Positions 62,647 through 64,000 of a DNA stretch of 64,000 nt are shown in pieces. The position numbers and the translations under genes are program-made. The notes beneath the pieces are model-generated. The model was not told where the DNA came from, did no database searches, and saw nothing but the letters and a program-made list of their open reading frames with translations. Numbering within the stretch: position 1 is the stretch's first letter; every line of letters begins with the position of its first letter. This DNA comes from RYN-230 sp963723595. GTDB lineage: Bacteria; Actinomycetota; Actinomycetes; Streptosporangiales; Streptosporangiaceae. Location: assembly GCA_963723595.1 (NCBI GenBank), contig CAVRRQ010000001.1, forward strand, positions 62,001 to 126,000, read 5' to 3'.

Positions 62647-64000
62647 ATGCCCGCCCCCCTCGCCGTGTCCCGGGCCGTGACTGCTGATCCCGGCCCGCCG
62701 CACGGCTCCGCCCGGGCCGCGGCCGCGGCCGCCGTGCTGGGCTTCTTCGTCATCACCCTCGACGCGCTGGTGGTCAACGTCGCCCTGCCCAGCATCAGGA
62801 ACGATCTCGGCGGCGGCATTACCGGGCTGCAGTGGGTGCTGGACGGCTACACCCTGATGTTCGCGGCGCTGCTGCTGTCCTCCGGGGCGGTCACCGACCG
62901 GGTAGGCGCCCGCCGCGCCTTCGGGATCGGGCTCGGGGTGTTCATGGCCGCCTCGGCGGCCTGCGGGCTGGCCCCGGCCCTGGGGGTGCTGGTCGCGGCG
63001 CGCCTGGTCCAGGGGGCGGGCGCCGCCATGATGGTGCCGTCCTCGCTGACGCGATCCGGGAGGCGTACCCGGATCCGGTCCGGCGGGGCCGGGCCATCGC
63101 GGCCTGGACCATCGGCGGGTCGGTGGCCGCCGCGGCCGGCCCGGTCGCCGGGGGGGCGCTAAACCTGGTCAGCTGGCGGCTGATCTTCTTCGTCAATCTG
63201 CCGGCCGGCGCGGTGGCGCTGTTCCTGCTGGCCCGGGCGGCGCGCTCGCCCCGCCGCGGCGTGCCGTTGGACTGGGCCGGGCAGATCCTCGCGGTGCTGG
63301 CCATGGGCGGCCTCACGTTCGGGGTGATCGAGGCCGGCGAGCGCGGCTTCGGCGCGCTGGAGGTGCTCGCGCGCTGGCGGTCGCGGCGGCGGCCCTCGCC
63401 CTGTTCATCGTGGTCCAGGCCCGCGGGACGCACCCGATGGTGCCGCTCGACCTGTTCCGTTCCCGGGCTGTGGTGATCTCGTCCTGGACCGGGTTCGCGT
63501 TCATGGCCGGGTTCTACGGCCTGGTCTTCGTCTTCAGCCTCTACCTCCAGCAGGAGCGGGGCTTGTCATCGCTGGCCACCGGCCTGGTCTTCGTGCCGTC
63601 GAGTGTCGCGTCCGGCTTCACGAGCCCGCTGGCCGCCCGGCTGACCGAGCGGTTCGGGCCCCGGGTGCCCATCGTCGGCGGCATGGTCCTGATGGGCCTG
63701 GGCCTCGCGGTGCTCGCCGCCGTCACGGCGTCCGCCCCGGCCTGGCTGCTGGCCATCCTGATCATCCCGGTCGGGATCTGCGGCCCGCTGGCCATGCAGC
63801 CGACCACCGCCGTGCTGCTGGAGAGCGTCCCCGCCCGCCGGTCCGGGGGTGGCCACCGGCGTGTTCAACACCAGCCGCCAGCTGGGCGGGGCCCTGGCCG
63901 TGGCCGTCTTCGGTGCCCTGCTCGCCGACCGCGCCCACGTGCTGGAGGGCCTGCGCGAGAGCCTGCTGATCGCCGCGGCGGTGGCCTTCGCCGCCGCGGC
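62647..64000 (+). CDS. DHA2-family (EmrB/QacA) drug exporter, frameshifted and cut by window edge
   Basis: 14-helix MFS exporter start: FFVITLDALVVNVALPSI, LQWVLDGYTLMFAALLL, VTDRVGARRAF. The frame breaks near 63050 (then REAYPDPVRRGRAIAAWT and WRLIFFVNLPAG), again near 63372 (then ALFIVVQARGTHPMVPLDLF) and again near 63848 in a G5 run (then VATGVFNTSRQLGGALAV). Three single-base shifts in one gene point to sequence error or a decayed gene. The C-terminal part is beyond the window. Confidence 0.8.

Noticed and set aside
1..64000. Genomic island or prophage boundaries
   Set aside because: No integrase, transposase, tRNA gene or attachment repeat was found, and base composition looks even by eye.

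Overview
The window is a stretch of very GC-rich chromosome with strong G/C third-position bias, GTG starts, ATGA/GTGA gene overlaps and many actinobacterial families. These include an NDMA-dependent alcohol dehydrogenase of the type linked to mycofactocin, a mycothiol-type DinB/maleylpyruvate isomerase protein, a furA-katG pair, several SpoIIE/HATPase/STAS regulators, and a PhoP-type box. It most likely comes from a filamentous soil actinomycete. I cannot name the genus.

Layout. 1-5277: an alcohol oxidation locus with an aldehyde dehydrogenase (cut by the left edge), an AcoR-like GAF/Fis regulator, a divergent zinc alcohol dehydrogenase, and a MoxR ATPase plus vWA protein. 5274-8731: arylamine N-acetyltransferase, TetR regulator with an operator over its own start, DinB-like protein, small alpha/beta-barrel protein, MBL-fold hydrolase. 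8809-11700: secreted phosphoesterase and divergent phosphate-permease-like MFS protein separated by a PHO-box-like repeat. 11721-22797: hypotheticals, a two-subunit M16 peptidase, VOC protein, alpha/beta hydrolase, ABC exporter, amidohydrolase, FHA protein and DUF2252 protein.

22822-40685 is the most striking region, an 18-gene divergent polyol/ketose island. The minus arm has a lipoprotein sugar-binding protein, two LacI regulators, a mannose-isomerase-like AGE enzyme, a small P-loop kinase, an FGGY kinase and a LacD/YihT-like aldolase. The plus arm has a single-domain sugar ABC ATPase, a permease, two zinc polyol dehydrogenases, a xylulokinase, a mannitol-type dehydrogenase, an OtsB-like phosphatase, a second class of aldolase and a PfkB kinase. 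Four sites fitting TGNCATCGRTGNCA (one with a single mismatch) sit at the two control regions and tie the island together. The likely logic is polyol or aldose uptake, oxidation or isomerisation to ketoses, phosphorylation, and aldol cleavage. The exact substrate cannot be read from sequence.

40686-64000: katG/furA, an atypical P450, tryptophanase, PPK2, an ECF sigma/zinc anti-sigma pair, a secreted beta-propeller, a cupredoxin lipoprotein, an SDR/MarR pair with a clear operator, a large protein of unknown family, PRC-barrel, GAF-SpoIIE-STAS and PAS-SpoIIE-HATPase stress regulators, MscL with a zinc ribbon, a disulfide oxidoreductase, a tannase-family esterase with a strong terminator, and a DHA2 drug exporter cut by the right edge.

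Caution: at least six otherwise intact genes carry single-base frameshifts (AGE enzyme, sugar permease, mannitol-type dehydrogenase, second aldolase, PAS-SpoIIE-HATPase, DHA2 exporter with three), several at G/C-rich runs. Base-level sequence error is at least as likely as real decay. No tRNA, rRNA, CRISPR array or insertion sequence was seen.
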